DNA of 16,835 nucleotides from an uncultured Muribaculaceae bacterium (GCA_910586455.1 CAJUHX010000039.1:1-16835); one strand, 5' to 3'; positions 6,930 to 13,821 are shown, numbered from the stretch's first letter. Numbers and translations: made by a program. The notes: generated by a model from the sequence alone, not told the origin.

Positions 6930-7691
6930 ATGATATATACTCAGCTCATACAGCGCATGGAGGCCTTGGCCGATGAAAAGCAAGCCGCTCATCTGATGCG
7001 CTTCTTCAAGACCGGTCCCGGCGAATATGGCGAGGGCGACCGCTTTCTGGGCCTGCGTGTACCGCAGACCCGCGCACTTGTAAAGGAATTCCGCTCCCGA
7101 GCCGACATGTCCGACATTACGCCTCTACTCGACAGTATCTGGCACGAAGTGCGCCTGGCCGGATTCCTGCTGCTCATCGAACTGTATCAGCAGGCAAAAA
7201 AACGGCGCGACAACACAATGCTGCACCACATTGTCGACTTCTATCTCTCGGCAATCGAACGTGGCAACAACTGGGATCTGGTAGATCTGGTGGCTCCGAA
7301 AATATTGGGTGCCTATCTGCTTGACCGTCCGGAAGAACGCCATTTGCTGTATCAGCTGGCAGCCATGGACGGTCGGCTGTGGCACCAGCGCGTGGCAATG
7401 GTCGCCACCTGGACTATGATATCCGGAGGCGAGTACGACGATGCCCTGCATCTGGCCGAAGGCTTTCTGACCCACCGCCACGACCTCATGCACAAAGCCT
7501 CGGGCTGGATGATGCGCGAAATAGGCAAACGAGGCGGCATGACGCGCCTGCTGGATTTTCTCGACCGCCACGCACCGCACATGCCTCGCACCATGCTCCG
7601 CTACGCCATAGAACGGCTCAGCCCCGAACAACGGCAGTATTATATGAAACTCACTGATTCGGCGATGTGTTCCGGGAAATACAAGAAATAA
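6930..7691 (+). CDS. alkD: DNA alkylation repair protein, AlkD-like glycosylase
   Basis: The 253-residue all-helical protein has the length and pattern of AlkD, a HEAT-like-repeat DNA glycosylase that removes positively charged alkylated bases (3-methyladenine, 7-methylguanine). The residues known to matter in Bacillus cereus AlkD (Trp109, Asp113, Arg148, Trp187) have counterparts here at W115, D119, R154 and W193, each shifted by exactly six: see 'NNWDLVD', 'HQRVAMVATW' and 'ASGWMMREIG'. I therefore expect an active enzyme. The mRNA appears nearly leaderless because the -7 box ends four bases before the ATG. The gene converges on the symporter gene, with five bases between the two stop codons and no room for a terminator. 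Confidence 0.92.
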   Translation: MIYTQLIQRMEALADEKQAAHLMRFFKTGPGEYGEGDRFLGLRVPQTRALVKEFRSRADMSDITPLLDSIWHEVRLAGFLLLIELYQQAKKRRDNTMLHHIVDFYLSAIERGNNWDLVDLVAPKILGAYLLDRPEERHLLYQLAAMDGRLWHQRVAMVATWTMISGGEYDDALHLAEGFLTHRHDLMHKASGWMMREIGKRGGMTRLLDFLDRHAPHMPRTMLRYAIERLSPEQRQYYMKLTDSAMCSGKYKK

Positions 7692-7696
7692 TTGTA

Positions 7697-8890
7697 TCAG
7701 GCGTACTGCTTCTTACCGAACACACGGTTGACGATGAGGGCCAGAGCGCCGTCGCCGCTGACGTTGCAGGCCGTGCCGAAACTGTCCATGGCTATGTACA
7801 GGGCAATCATCAGAGCGTTGTCGGCATCGCTGAAACCGAGTATGCCGCTGAGCAGACCCAGCGAGGCCATGACCGCACCGCCTGGAACTCCCGGAGCCGC
7901 TATGATGGTTATGCCAAGCATGGCTATGAAGCCCATGAACATGCTAAAATCATAGGCATGGCCCTGTAGTATCATCAATGCCAGCGCACATGCCACCAGC
8001 TTGAGTGTACTGCCCGACATGTGGATAGTGGCGCACAGAGGCACAGTGAAGTCGGCCACAGCAGGATCGACTCCCATGGCCTTGGCCTGGCGAAGTGTCA
8101 CCGGTATGGTGGCTGCCGACGAAGCGGTGCCCAGCGCTGTAAGGTATGCCGGAATTATCAGCTTCATGCAGCGGAACGGGTTCTTGCGCCCTATCCAGCC
8201 TCCTATAAGATATTGTACGAACAGCAGCATGAAGTGCAGCACAAATATCACACCTATCACCTTAATGAATGTGCCTACTATGGCCACTACCTGGCCGCTA
8301 TAGGTCATGTCGGCGAATATACCCAATATGTACAGCGGCAGCAGGGGCACTATCACCGAGCGGATTACACTCACTATTACCAGGCGAAGGTCGAGTAGCA
8401 CGTCTTTCAGCGCTGTGGTGGTGAAGTTGGCCACTGTCAGACCCAGCACAAAGGCCAGTACAAGGGCCGATGTCACTGTCATCAGCGGCTGCATGGCAAT
8501 GGTGAAATAAGGGCTGAGGCTGCGGGCTTCGGCTACGGCACCAAGATACTGGTCGGACTGTATCATCTGCGGGAAGAAGGTTACTCCGGTGAAGTACGAC
8601 AGCACTCCGGCACACAATGTGGCCACGTATGCCAGCGCCACCGTAAAAAGCAGCATCTTGCCTGCTCCCTTGCCTATATCAACTATTGCCGGAGCCACAA
8701 GCCCCAGGATAAGCAGCGGTATGATAAAGCCCAGAAACTGGCTGAACAGGCCGTTGAAAGTTACGAAAACACGAACTGCCCAGTCAGGCAATCCCCAGCC
8801 GGCGAGCACACCTGTGAGCATGCCGGCGACAATGTAGCCAAGAAGGCCGATGCGTTTGTAAAATGGTTTAGATTCGGTTTGGGATTTCAT
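7697..8890 (-). CDS. DAACS-family amino acid/dicarboxylate symporter with altered binding residues
   Basis: This 397-residue inner-membrane protein has the GltPh/EAAT fold: about six N-terminal membrane helices, re-entrant hairpin 1 ('GTASSAATIPVT'), helix 7 ('TIHMSGST'), hairpin 2 ('APGVPGGAVMAS') and helix 8 ('DSFGTACNVSGDGA'). Family members move acidic or neutral amino acids with sodium or protons. Compared with GltPh, helix 8 keeps Asp394 and Asn401 counterparts, but the Arg397 that holds the side-chain carboxylate of aspartate is Gly here. Helix 7 'NMDGT' has become 'HMSGS', losing the Asn310 and Asp312 cation ligands. I infer a neutral substrate and changed ion coupling. The start at 8890 follows a -7 box at 8919-8926. 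Uptake of serine, threonine or alanine is possible but not shown. Confidence 0.88.
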   Translation of the reverse strand: MKSQTESKPFYKRIGLLGYIVAGMLTGVLAGWGLPDWAVRVFVTFNGLFSQFLGFIIPLLILGLVAPAIVDIGKGAGKMLLFTVALAYVATLCAGVLSYFTGVTFFPQMIQSDQYLGAVAEARSLSPYFTIAMQPLMTVTSALVLAFVLGLTVANFTTTALKDVLLDLRLVIVSVIRSVIVPLLPLYILGIFADMTYSGQVVAIVGTFIKVIGVIFVLHFMLLFVQYLIGGWIGRKNPFRCMKLIIPAYLTALGTASSAATIPVTLRQAKAMGVDPAVADFTVPLCATIHMSGSTLKLVACALALMILQGHAYDFSMFMGFIAMLGITIIAAPGVPGGAVMASLGLLSGILGFSDADNALMIALYIAMDSFGTACNVSGDGALALIVNRVFGKKQYA

Positions 8891-8918
8891 AAAACAAATG
8901 CTTAATTTTGCATTGCTG

Positions 8919-8949
8919 CAAATTTAAGCATTTAATTCGGGACTGCCAA
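8919..8949 (-). promoter_or_regulatory. Promoter of the symporter gene
   Basis: On the minus strand the -7 box is TAAATTTG (8926 to 8919), and a partial -33 TTG (8949 to 8947) lies 20 bases upstream. The leader would be about 20-25 bases. Confidence 0.6.
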
Positions 8950-9006
8950 GCTATATCGCGCAGTTTAGGCCAGGTTCGACAATATGGACATGATTATTAA
9001 TGGCGG

Positions 9007-9255
9007 TCAGTGGTCATGGTGGTCGTGATGCCGGTGGTCTTTATGGTGTTTTTTGTATTTGTATTTCTTTTTCTTTTTGTGCTTTTTATGTTTTTTGCCG
9101 TGTTGATGCGAGTCGTAGTCCCAACCGGCGCCGTAGTACGGGCCGTCGTGGCTGTCCATTCCACCATACATGTGTACATGCGGTCCGGGCCCGCATGCCG
9201 AAAGGCCGGACAACAGAACTGCCGATACAAGCAGAAGATAGAGGCGTCGTTTCAT
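9007..9255 (-). CDS. Small His/Lys-rich lipoprotein
   Basis: The 82-residue precursor starts MKRRLYLLLVSAVLLSGLSAC, a clear lipoprotein signal with Cys21 as the lipidated residue (lipobox LSAC). The mature part is only about 62 residues. It has a Gly/Tyr/Asp segment (22-49), then a tail (50-82) with 12 His and 13 Lys among 33 residues, ending in 'HHKDHRHHDHHDH'. Such a tail can bind transition metals such as zinc, nickel or copper, and the Lys block could bind anionic surface polymers; both are inference. I chose the start at 9255 because it gives a standard signal peptide, while the in-frame ATG at 9285 overlaps the promoter box. I recognise no named family. Confidence 0.75.
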   Translation of the reverse strand: MKRRLYLLLVSAVLLSGLSACGPGPHVHMYGGMDSHDGPYYGAGWDYDSHQHGKKHKKHKKKKKYKYKKHHKDHRHHDHHDH

Positions 9256-9282
9256 ACATTTTTCTGTTATGGTTATATTTTC

Positions 9283-9290
9283 CAAACATA
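9283..9290 (-). promoter_or_regulatory. Promoter -7 box of the His/Lys-rich lipoprotein
   Basis: On the minus strand TATGTTTG, 28 bases from the start at 9255. It is about 30 bases from the opposing box at 9319-9326, so the two divergent promoters share their upstream region. Confidence 0.55.
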
Positions 9291-9318
9291 TTCGCTGTGC
9301 CGAATGTTTAATTTTTAC

Positions 9319-9326
9319 TAACTTTG
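9319..9326 (+). promoter_or_regulatory. Promoter -7 box of the DUF308-like gene
   Basis: TAACTTTG, 25 bases before the ATG at 9352; no clear -33 TTTG. It is divergent to the lipoprotein promoter. Confidence 0.6.
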
Positions 9327-9351
9327 CACAACACCAAATACATTAATATTT

Positions 9352-10047
9352 ATGAAAGGACGTTCACTTCTGCTGTCGGCCATATTGTTTCTTGTGGCCG
9401 GATTGATACTGATTCTCACTTACAGAACCACCAGGACCGACGGTGTGGTAATCGTAGGCGGTATAATGTTTATCGTAAGCGGACTACTGAATATATTCGC
9501 CTATATGGTCGACAGGCCCGGAAAAAAAGAAATCGAGGCAGCCATAAACGCCGGGCACAAGCCACGCAGCCGTTCGAGCCTCAGTTCCGCCGTGGCATGG
9601 ATCAGCTCCGGAGCGGCGGTAATACTTGGAGTGTGCCTGCTGATATTCACATCGACGTTCACGCCGCTCGTACCCTTTGTGTTCGCGCTGCTTATAACTA
9701 TGGCGGCGCTGTACCAGTTCTACCTGCTTGCCATAGGATGCCGGCCGCTGCGCCTGCCGGCGTGGCTTTTCGCAGCGCCTGTACTTATGCTCGGAGGTGC
9801 CATCTACGTATTCGTCCAGAAACCCGGATTCGACCACACCGAGCAGATAATAATGCTCGTCACAGGCATATCATTCGTACTGTTCGGTATCGCCATGCTG
9901 GCCGAGAGCATACTCATAGGCACCGCCAACCGCAAAGCCCTGCGCCAAGCCTCGGCACCTGCCCCTGAGTCCGGCAACCATGAATCCGTGGCAAACCCGG
10001 CCAACAGCGTAATCGAGGTAAAAGCACTCGACGACCACACCACATAA
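9352..10047 (+). CDS. DUF308/HdeD-like six-helix membrane protein
   Basis: The 231-residue protein has six predicted membrane helices at about 5-22, 31-52, 78-99, 104-128, 136-155 and 163-190, in three hairpin-like pairs. The repeated pattern 'GVVIVGGIMFIVSGLLNIFA' and 'ITMAALYQFYLLAIGCRPL' is that of the HdeD/DUF308 family, linked in enteric bacteria to acid stress but with unknown biochemistry. Residues 53-76 form a basic cytoplasmic loop, and 190-231 a polar tail rich in Ala, Pro and Asn. The gene has its own promoter and is followed by the hairpin at 10078-10115, so it is probably transcribed alone. The family call is moderately sure and no function can be given. Confidence 0.7.
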   Translation: MKGRSLLLSAILFLVAGLILILTYRTTRTDGVVIVGGIMFIVSGLLNIFAYMVDRPGKKEIEAAINAGHKPRSRSSLSSAVAWISSGAAVILGVCLLIFTSTFTPLVPFVFALLITMAALYQFYLLAIGCRPLRLPAWLFAAPVLMLGGAIYVFVQKPGFDHTEQIIMLVTGISFVLFGIAMLAESILIGTANRKALRQASAPAPESGNHESVANPANSVIEVKALDDHTT

Positions 10048-10072
10048 GCCCCCTAAATGGCATTTTCGAGTT

Positions 10073-10115
10073 AAAAAAAGGCTAAATTATGCATGAACTG
10101 CAACTTTTTAGCCTT
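10073..10115 (-). terminator. Terminator-like hairpin, best read on the minus strand
   Basis: AAGGCTAAA (10078-10086) pairs with TTTAGCCTT (10107-10115) across a 20-base loop. Read on the minus strand the stem is followed by a run of seven T residues in total, the intrinsic-terminator arrangement. Read on + the T tail is absent. No minus gene is known to end here, so it may serve the + gene poorly in both directions or end an unseen antisense RNA. Confidence 0.5.
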
Positions 10116-10143
10116 AAAATTGCGCGCGTTTCAAAAAAAAGTC

Positions 10144-10151
10144 CGATATTT
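10144..10151 (+). promoter_or_regulatory. Imperfect -7 box of the HU/IHF gene
   Basis: GATATTTG differs from TAnnTTTG by one base. It gives a leader of about 90 bases that carries the hairpins at 10169-10208. An alternative start site cannot be excluded. Confidence 0.4.
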
Positions 10152-10168
10152 GCAGACGCAAAATCAGG

Positions 10169-10208
10169 CGGCTGTGTGAAAGCCGTGTTTTTTGCACGCT
10201 GAAAGCGT
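10169..10208 (+). promoter_or_regulatory. Tandem hairpins in the HU/IHF leader, first one attenuator-like
   Basis: Hairpin 1: CGGCT (10169-10173) / AGCCG (10181-10185) with a 7-base loop, followed by TGTTTTTT, looks like a short intrinsic terminator. Hairpin 2: ACGCT / AGCGT (10196-10208) with a GAA loop. The gene starts 41 bases later, so hairpin 1 could limit transcription into it. Confidence 0.45.
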
Positions 10209-10248
10209 AACAGCACAACCAACCATTCATCAAAAAATTATAACGAAA

Positions 10249-10524
10249 ATGACTAAAGCCGACATCGTTAACGAAATCGCAAAATCCACCGGCATTGACA
10301 AAATAGCCGTACTCGAAACAGTAGAAAAGTTCATGGAAGTAGTAAAGGAATCGCTCACTCAGGGTGAAAACGTTTACCTCCGCGGTTTCGGCAGCTTCAT
10401 CATCAAGACCCGTTCGGAAAAGACTGCCCGCAACATCTCTAAAAATACCACTATAATTATACCCGCCCACAAGATTCCCGCATTCAAGCCCGCCAAGGTC
10501 TTCATGGAGCAGGTTAAGGCTTAA
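10249..10524 (+). CDS. HU/IHF-family DNA-binding protein
   Basis: This 91-residue protein is of normal length for the family. Seen: an N-terminal helical dimerisation part ('TKADIVNEIAKSTGIDKIAV'), then 'RGFGSFIIKTRSEKTARNISKN' leading into the beta arm, and the arm end 'IIIPAHKIPAFKPAKVF' that in HU and IHF inserts a Pro into the minor groove to bend DNA. It shapes the nucleoid and may act in replication, recombination and gene control. I chose the ATG at 10249, preceded by an A-rich stretch with no Shine-Dalgarno site, as usual in Bacteroidetes. It is followed after 82 bases by the small basic protein and then RNase E/G. Two HU-like subgroups exist in this phylum and I cannot say which this is. 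Confidence 0.93.
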   Translation: MTKADIVNEIAKSTGIDKIAVLETVEKFMEVVKESLTQGENVYLRGFGSFIIKTRSEKTARNISKNTTIIIPAHKIPAFKPAKVFMEQVKA

Positions 10525-10606
10525 TCAGCTTTCGCCGCACGGCTCCGGCCGCACGGCAACAACATAGAATCAACCGATAATATTAACCATATAAAACGCT
10601 TATAAA

Positions 10607-10696
10607 ATGCCCAGCGGAAAGAAAAGAAAAGGCCACAAGATGGCTACTCACAAACGCAAAAAACGTCTGAGAAAGAACCGTCACAAGAAAAAATAA
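10607..10696 (+). CDS. 29-residue Arg/Lys-rich protein (AURKAIP1/COX24-like)
   Basis: ATG 10607 to TAA 10696 encodes 29 residues, more than half Lys, Arg or His, with the core 'KMATHKRKKRLRKNRHKKK'. From memory, proteins nearly identical to this are widespread in Bacteroidales and are annotated as AURKAIP1/COX24-domain proteins, the domain found in mitochondrial small-subunit protein mS38. That suggests a ribosome-bound peptide; I could not check this. It lies between the HU/IHF gene and RNase E/G, a neighbourhood consistent with housekeeping roles. An A-rich stretch precedes the start. Confidence 0.75.
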   Translation: MPSGKKRKGHKMATHKRKKRLRKNRHKKK

Positions 10697-10769
10697 TCCG
10701 GCGGATTGCGCAAGGCTGAGCCTCCGCATGCCGACGGCTCATCTGAGACGAAATCTAATCGCTCATACG

Positions 10770-10833
10770 AAGAACAAACTTGGATCGGGGTCTCTCTCAA
10801 ACGGGGAGCTATGCCTCGCCTATGTTTGTTCTT
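10770..10833 (+). other. Long inverted repeat in the RNase E/G leader region
   Basis: AAGAACAAAC (10770-10779) and GTTTGTTCTT (10824-10833) pair perfectly across 44 bases, and the inner part has further short GC pairing (for example GGGAG with CTC-rich parts). The right arm contains TATGTTTG, a perfect -7 match, at 10821-10828. It may be a leader structure of the RNase E/G gene, the 3' end of the upstream transcript, or a small RNA. Confidence 0.5.
10821..10828 (+). promoter_or_regulatory. Candidate -7 box of the RNase E/G gene
   Basis: TATGTTTG fits TAnnTTTG and would start RNA about 65 bases before the ATG at 10900. No -33 TTTG is seen about 20 bases upstream, and the box is part of an inverted repeat, so it could be coincidental. 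Confidence 0.4.
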
Positions 10834-10899
10834 TGTGTATATAAACAGCCCTGCGCTTCAACTTTCAAACACTGTGCAACAACCCCACTGTAAACAAAC

Positions 10900-13068
10900 A
10901 TGAAAAGTGAACTCATTGTAGATGTTTCCCCCAACGAGGTGTCGATTGCCCTGCTGGAGGACTCCAGGCTGGTTTCTTTGCAGAAAGAGGCCCGCAACAT
11001 CTCCTATGCTGTGGGCGACATTTACCGGGCAAAAGTAAAAAAACTCATGCCCGGGCTTAATGCCGCCTTTGTAAACGTGGGCTACGAAAAGGATGCTTTC
11101 CTGCACTATCTGGATTTAGGATCGCACTTTGCTTCTTACTCGGAATTCGTCGGCCGACTACTCGACGACAAAAAAACTCTCCCCTCTATCAAAAATCTCA
11201 AACTGCTGCCCGACATCGACAAACACGGCACAATCTCCGACCTGCTTCAGCCGGGCCGCGAGCTGATGGTGCAGATTGTCAAGGAACCCATTTCGTCGAA
11301 AGGCCCGCGCCTTACCACCGAAATCACATTCACCGGGCGCTTTCTGGTGCTGATTCCGTTCAGCGACAAAATCTCGATTTCGCAGAAAATAAAGTCGACC
11401 GAAGAGAAACTGCGCCTGCGCAAGCTCATCGAAAGCATCAAGCCCAAGAACTTCGGCGTAATCGTACGCACCTCGGCCGAGGGCAAGCGGGTGGCCGAAC
11501 TCAACCACGAGCTCAAAACCCTGGTACAATGCTGGGATGAGGCTATAGCCAAAGCCCAGTCGGCAACCGCGCCGGCTCTGGTATTCGAAGAGGAAAGCCG
11601 CATTGTAGGCATGCTCCGCGATGTGTTCTCGCCATCGTTCGAAAGCATTTATGTAAACGACCCCGCCACATTCTCGCAGATTCAGAAATATGTGACGCTC
11701 ATTGCCCCCGAAAGGGCCGAAATTGTAAAGCTCTACTCCAAAACCGAGCCTATTTTCGACCACTTCTCGATTACCCGTCAGATTAAATCGAGCTTCGGCA
11801 AAACGGTTTCGTTCAAATCCGGCGCTTACATAATCATAGAGCATACCGAGGCACTGCACGTAATTGACGTAAACTCCGGCAACCGCTCCAAGGCTACCAA
11901 CGACCAGGAAACAAACGCACTGGAAGTAAACCTGCGTGCTGCCGACGAGATTGCCCGGCAGCTGCGTCTGCGCGACATGGGCGGCATTATTGTAATTGAC
12001 TTCATCGACATGAACAAGAGCGAGCACCGACAGCAGCTCTACGAACACATGCGCGAAGTCATGGCCAACGACCGTGCCCGCCACAACATTCTGCCTTTGA
12101 GCAAATTCGGTCTTATGCAGATTACACGCCAGCGCGTTCGTCCGGCCCTCGACATCACCACCACCGAAACCTGCCCGTCGTGCTTCGGCAAAGGCGAAGT
12201 ACAGCCATCGCTGCTGTTTACCGACACTCTGTACGAGAAACTCGACTACGTAGTCAACAGCATGGCTCTTAAAGGCTTTGTGATGTATGTGCATCCGTTT
12301 GTCGATGCCTACATCAAAAAAGGCCTGATTTTCTCGATGTACCGCAAATGGCGTTCGCAACTGGGCCGTTGCTTCAAGATTGTGCCCGACCAGTCGCTCG
12401 CCTACCTGCAGTACCGCGTGGTGGACAGCGAAGGCAACGAACTCGACCTGCGCGAGGACAAAGACACCAACTCGTCGTCGACTGACAAGAAAAACAAGGC
12501 CAAGAAGCGCCTTGACGGCAGTGAGGCTACAGACGGAAACGCCGACAACAAAACCGCCGACGAAAAAGCCGCCAAGGCTAAAAACAAGGCTAAAAACAAA
12601 GCCAAGCCTCAAAAGCCCAAGGTTGAGGCCGCCAAGGACACCCAAGAGCCCGCGGAGCCAAAAGAGCCCAAAGAACAACCTAAGGAACAAAAGCCCAAGG
12701 TGGCAAAAGAATCCAAGGAGTCGAAAACGGCCCAAGCAACCAAGGAACCTAAGGCCGACGAAACCGAGCCGACCAAGCCAAAAAACGAGAGGCCTAAGCA
12801 ACAGCCCGCGCCCGAAACAGCTGAACCGGAGGCAATAGACACCGAAACCGACGGCAACGCGCAGCCGCAACAGCAGCGGCGACAGCAGCAACGGCGCAAA
12901 ACTCCAAAGGCCAAGCCTCAACAAAACCCCGGCGACCCTGATACGGCTGCCGAATCCGCCCAAAACCGGACTGAGATGCCGGCCCCGGCGGCAACCATAC
13001 AGCCCGACCACCTGCTCGCAGCTCCGGTCGGACAAAAAGAAGCAAATCCAGGTATAACAGAGGAATAA
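10900..13068 (+). CDS. rng: Ribonuclease E/G with long disordered C-terminal tail
   Basis: The protein has 722 residues. Residues 1-510 are the RNase E/G catalytic part: an N-terminal strand-rich start ('ELIVDVSPNEVSIALLED'), an S1-like region from about 36 with an insertion, the RNase H-like core, and catalytic Asp residues D323 ('VIDVNSGNR') and D367 ('VIDFIDM') that match D303 and D346 of E. coli RNase E. 'CPSCFGKG' (C425, C428) is the zinc-link. Known role: endonuclease cutting single-stranded AU-rich RNA in rRNA processing and mRNA decay. Residues about 520-722 are low complexity, rich in Lys, Pro, Glu, Ala and later Gln/Arg, including a tandem 'KAKN' repeat; in other phyla such tails bind RNA or degradosome partners. 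RNase G enzymes usually end near residue 500. Confidence 0.95.
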   Translation: MKSELIVDVSPNEVSIALLEDSRLVSLQKEARNISYAVGDIYRAKVKKLMPGLNAAFVNVGYEKDAFLHYLDLGSHFASYSEFVGRLLDDKKTLPSIKNLKLLPDIDKHGTISDLLQPGRELMVQIVKEPISSKGPRLTTEITFTGRFLVLIPFSDKISISQKIKSTEEKLRLRKLIESIKPKNFGVIVRTSAEGKRVAELNHELKTLVQCWDEAIAKAQSATAPALVFEEESRIVGMLRDVFSPSFESIYVNDPATFSQIQKYVTLIAPERAEIVKLYSKTEPIFDHFSITRQIKSSFGKTVSFKSGAYIIIEHTEALHVIDVNSGNRSKATNDQETNALEVNLRAADEIARQLRLRDMGGIIVIDFIDMNKSEHRQQLYEHMREVMANDRARHNILPLSKFGLMQITRQRVRPALDITTTETCPSCFGKGEVQPSLLFTDTLYEKLDYVVNSMALKGFVMYVHPFVDAYIKKGLIFSMYRKWRSQLGRCFKIVPDQSLAYLQYRVVDSEGNELDLREDKDTNSSSTDKKNKAKKRLDGSEATDGNADNKTADEKAAKAKNKAKNKAKPQKPKVEAAKDTQEPAEPKEPKEQPKEQKPKVAKESKESKTAQATKEPKADETEPTKPKNERPKQQPAPETAEPEAIDTETDGNAQPQQQRRQQQRRKTPKAKPQQNPGDPDTAAESAQNRTEMPAPAATIQPDHLLAAPVGQKEANPGITEE

Positions 13069-13105
13069 GCGACCTGCTGCGTACCCCACAACAAACTCCC
13101 AACAC

Positions 13106-13138
13106 ACTCCACCCCGCCACTATGGCAGGGTGGAGTTT
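13106..13138 (+). terminator. Hairpin between RNase E/G and the cytidylate-kinase-like gene
   Basis: ACTCCACCC (13106-13114) pairs with GGGTGGAGT (13128-13136), plus inner GCC/GGC with an ACTAT loop. Only a short T tail follows. It covers an in-frame ATG at 13122, which is why I start the next gene at 13155. It may be a partial terminator or a processing stop. Confidence 0.55.
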
Positions 13139-13154
13139 AAAAACCGAAACCGAT

Positions 13155-13793
13155 ATGACCCAAATGCCTGAAAAATATGTAATCACAGTCGGACGTTCGT
13201 TCGGCAGCGGCGGACACACCCTGGCCGAAGCGCTCGCCCGACACTTCGGCATAGCTTTTTACGACAAGGAACTCCTGAGCCGGGCCGCCGAAAAAGCAGG
13301 CTTGAGCAAGGACTACTTCGAGGAAAACGACGAGCGCGAGCCTCGTTTCCTCTCCGGCATATTCGCCTTCAATATGGGTTTCAACCCTGTACACTGGTAC
13401 AGCGGCACATCATCAATCAGCGGCGACAACATCTACAAGGCCCAGTGCGATTTCATACGCGAAATAGCCTCGGCAGGGCCTTGTGTGATTGTGGGCCGTA
13501 CCGCCGACTACGTGCTGCGCGACATGCCAAACGTGGTAAACATATTCGTACACGCTCCGATCGACGAATGTGCGCGCCGCATAATGCAGCGCAGCGAGGC
13601 CCCGCTCACCCATCAGCAAGCAATTACCTTGGCCCAGAAAACCAACAAACTAAGGGCCAATTTCTATAACTTCTATTCCGACAAGCACTGGGGGCGCTCC
13701 GACAGCTATCACCTGTCGGTCGACTCGTCGAGCATGCCATTTGACGAGCTTGTGGAATTCGTGGCCGACTTTGTCCGGCTCAAGCTCCGATGA
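13155..13793 (+). CDS. Cytidylate-kinase-like P-loop protein
   Basis: The 212-residue protein begins with 'VITVGRSFGSGGHTLAEALA', the P-loop form of the cytidylate kinase-like family (Pfam PF13189 from memory), followed by 'FYDKELLSRAAEKAGL', which matches the family's 'fYD-x-eLl' segment. 'CVIVGRTADYVLRD' (about residues 110-123) and 'ARRIMQR' are typical of nucleoside-monophosphate kinase folds. The family is widespread in gut anaerobes, but its true substrate has not been established to my knowledge; CMP phosphorylation is a guess. The true start is taken as 13155 because the ATG at 13122 lies inside a hairpin and its extra residues look non-coding; 13164 is also possible. It is followed after 28 bases by an unknown small gene. 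Confidence 0.85.
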   Translation: MTQMPEKYVITVGRSFGSGGHTLAEALARHFGIAFYDKELLSRAAEKAGLSKDYFEENDEREPRFLSGIFAFNMGFNPVHWYSGTSSISGDNIYKAQCDFIREIASAGPCVIVGRTADYVLRDMPNVVNIFVHAPIDECARRIMQRSEAPLTHQQAITLAQKTNKLRANFYNFYSDKHWGRSDSYHLSVDSSSMPFDELVEFVADFVRLKLR

Positions 13794-13821
13794 ACCCGAC
13801 TTTTACAGCAACCTAACATAA

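Noticed and set aside
9010..9110. T-rich stretch as a terminator or structured RNA
   Set aside because: It is simply the complement of Lys/His codons in the small lipoprotein.
10525..10606. GC-rich repeat (CCGCACGG twice) after the HU gene as a tRNA or mobile-element end
   Set aside because: No cloverleaf and no element boundary; at most a small 3' hairpin CGGC/GCCG.
12574..12597. Tandem 12-base repeat AAGGCTAAAAAC as a regulatory repeat
   Set aside because: Only two copies, in frame, encoding the low-complexity KAKN tail of RNase E/G.
11158..13107. 649-codon open frame on the minus strand opposite RNase E/G
   Set aside because: Its product is an odd Leu/Gly/Phe/Arg-rich sequence without any domain, and the + strand encodes a complete RNase E/G; the frame stays open because of codon bias in the + gene.
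13122..13154. ATG 13122 as start of the cytidylate-kinase-like gene
   Set aside because: It lies in the loop and right arm of a hairpin, and the added residues do not fit the family start.
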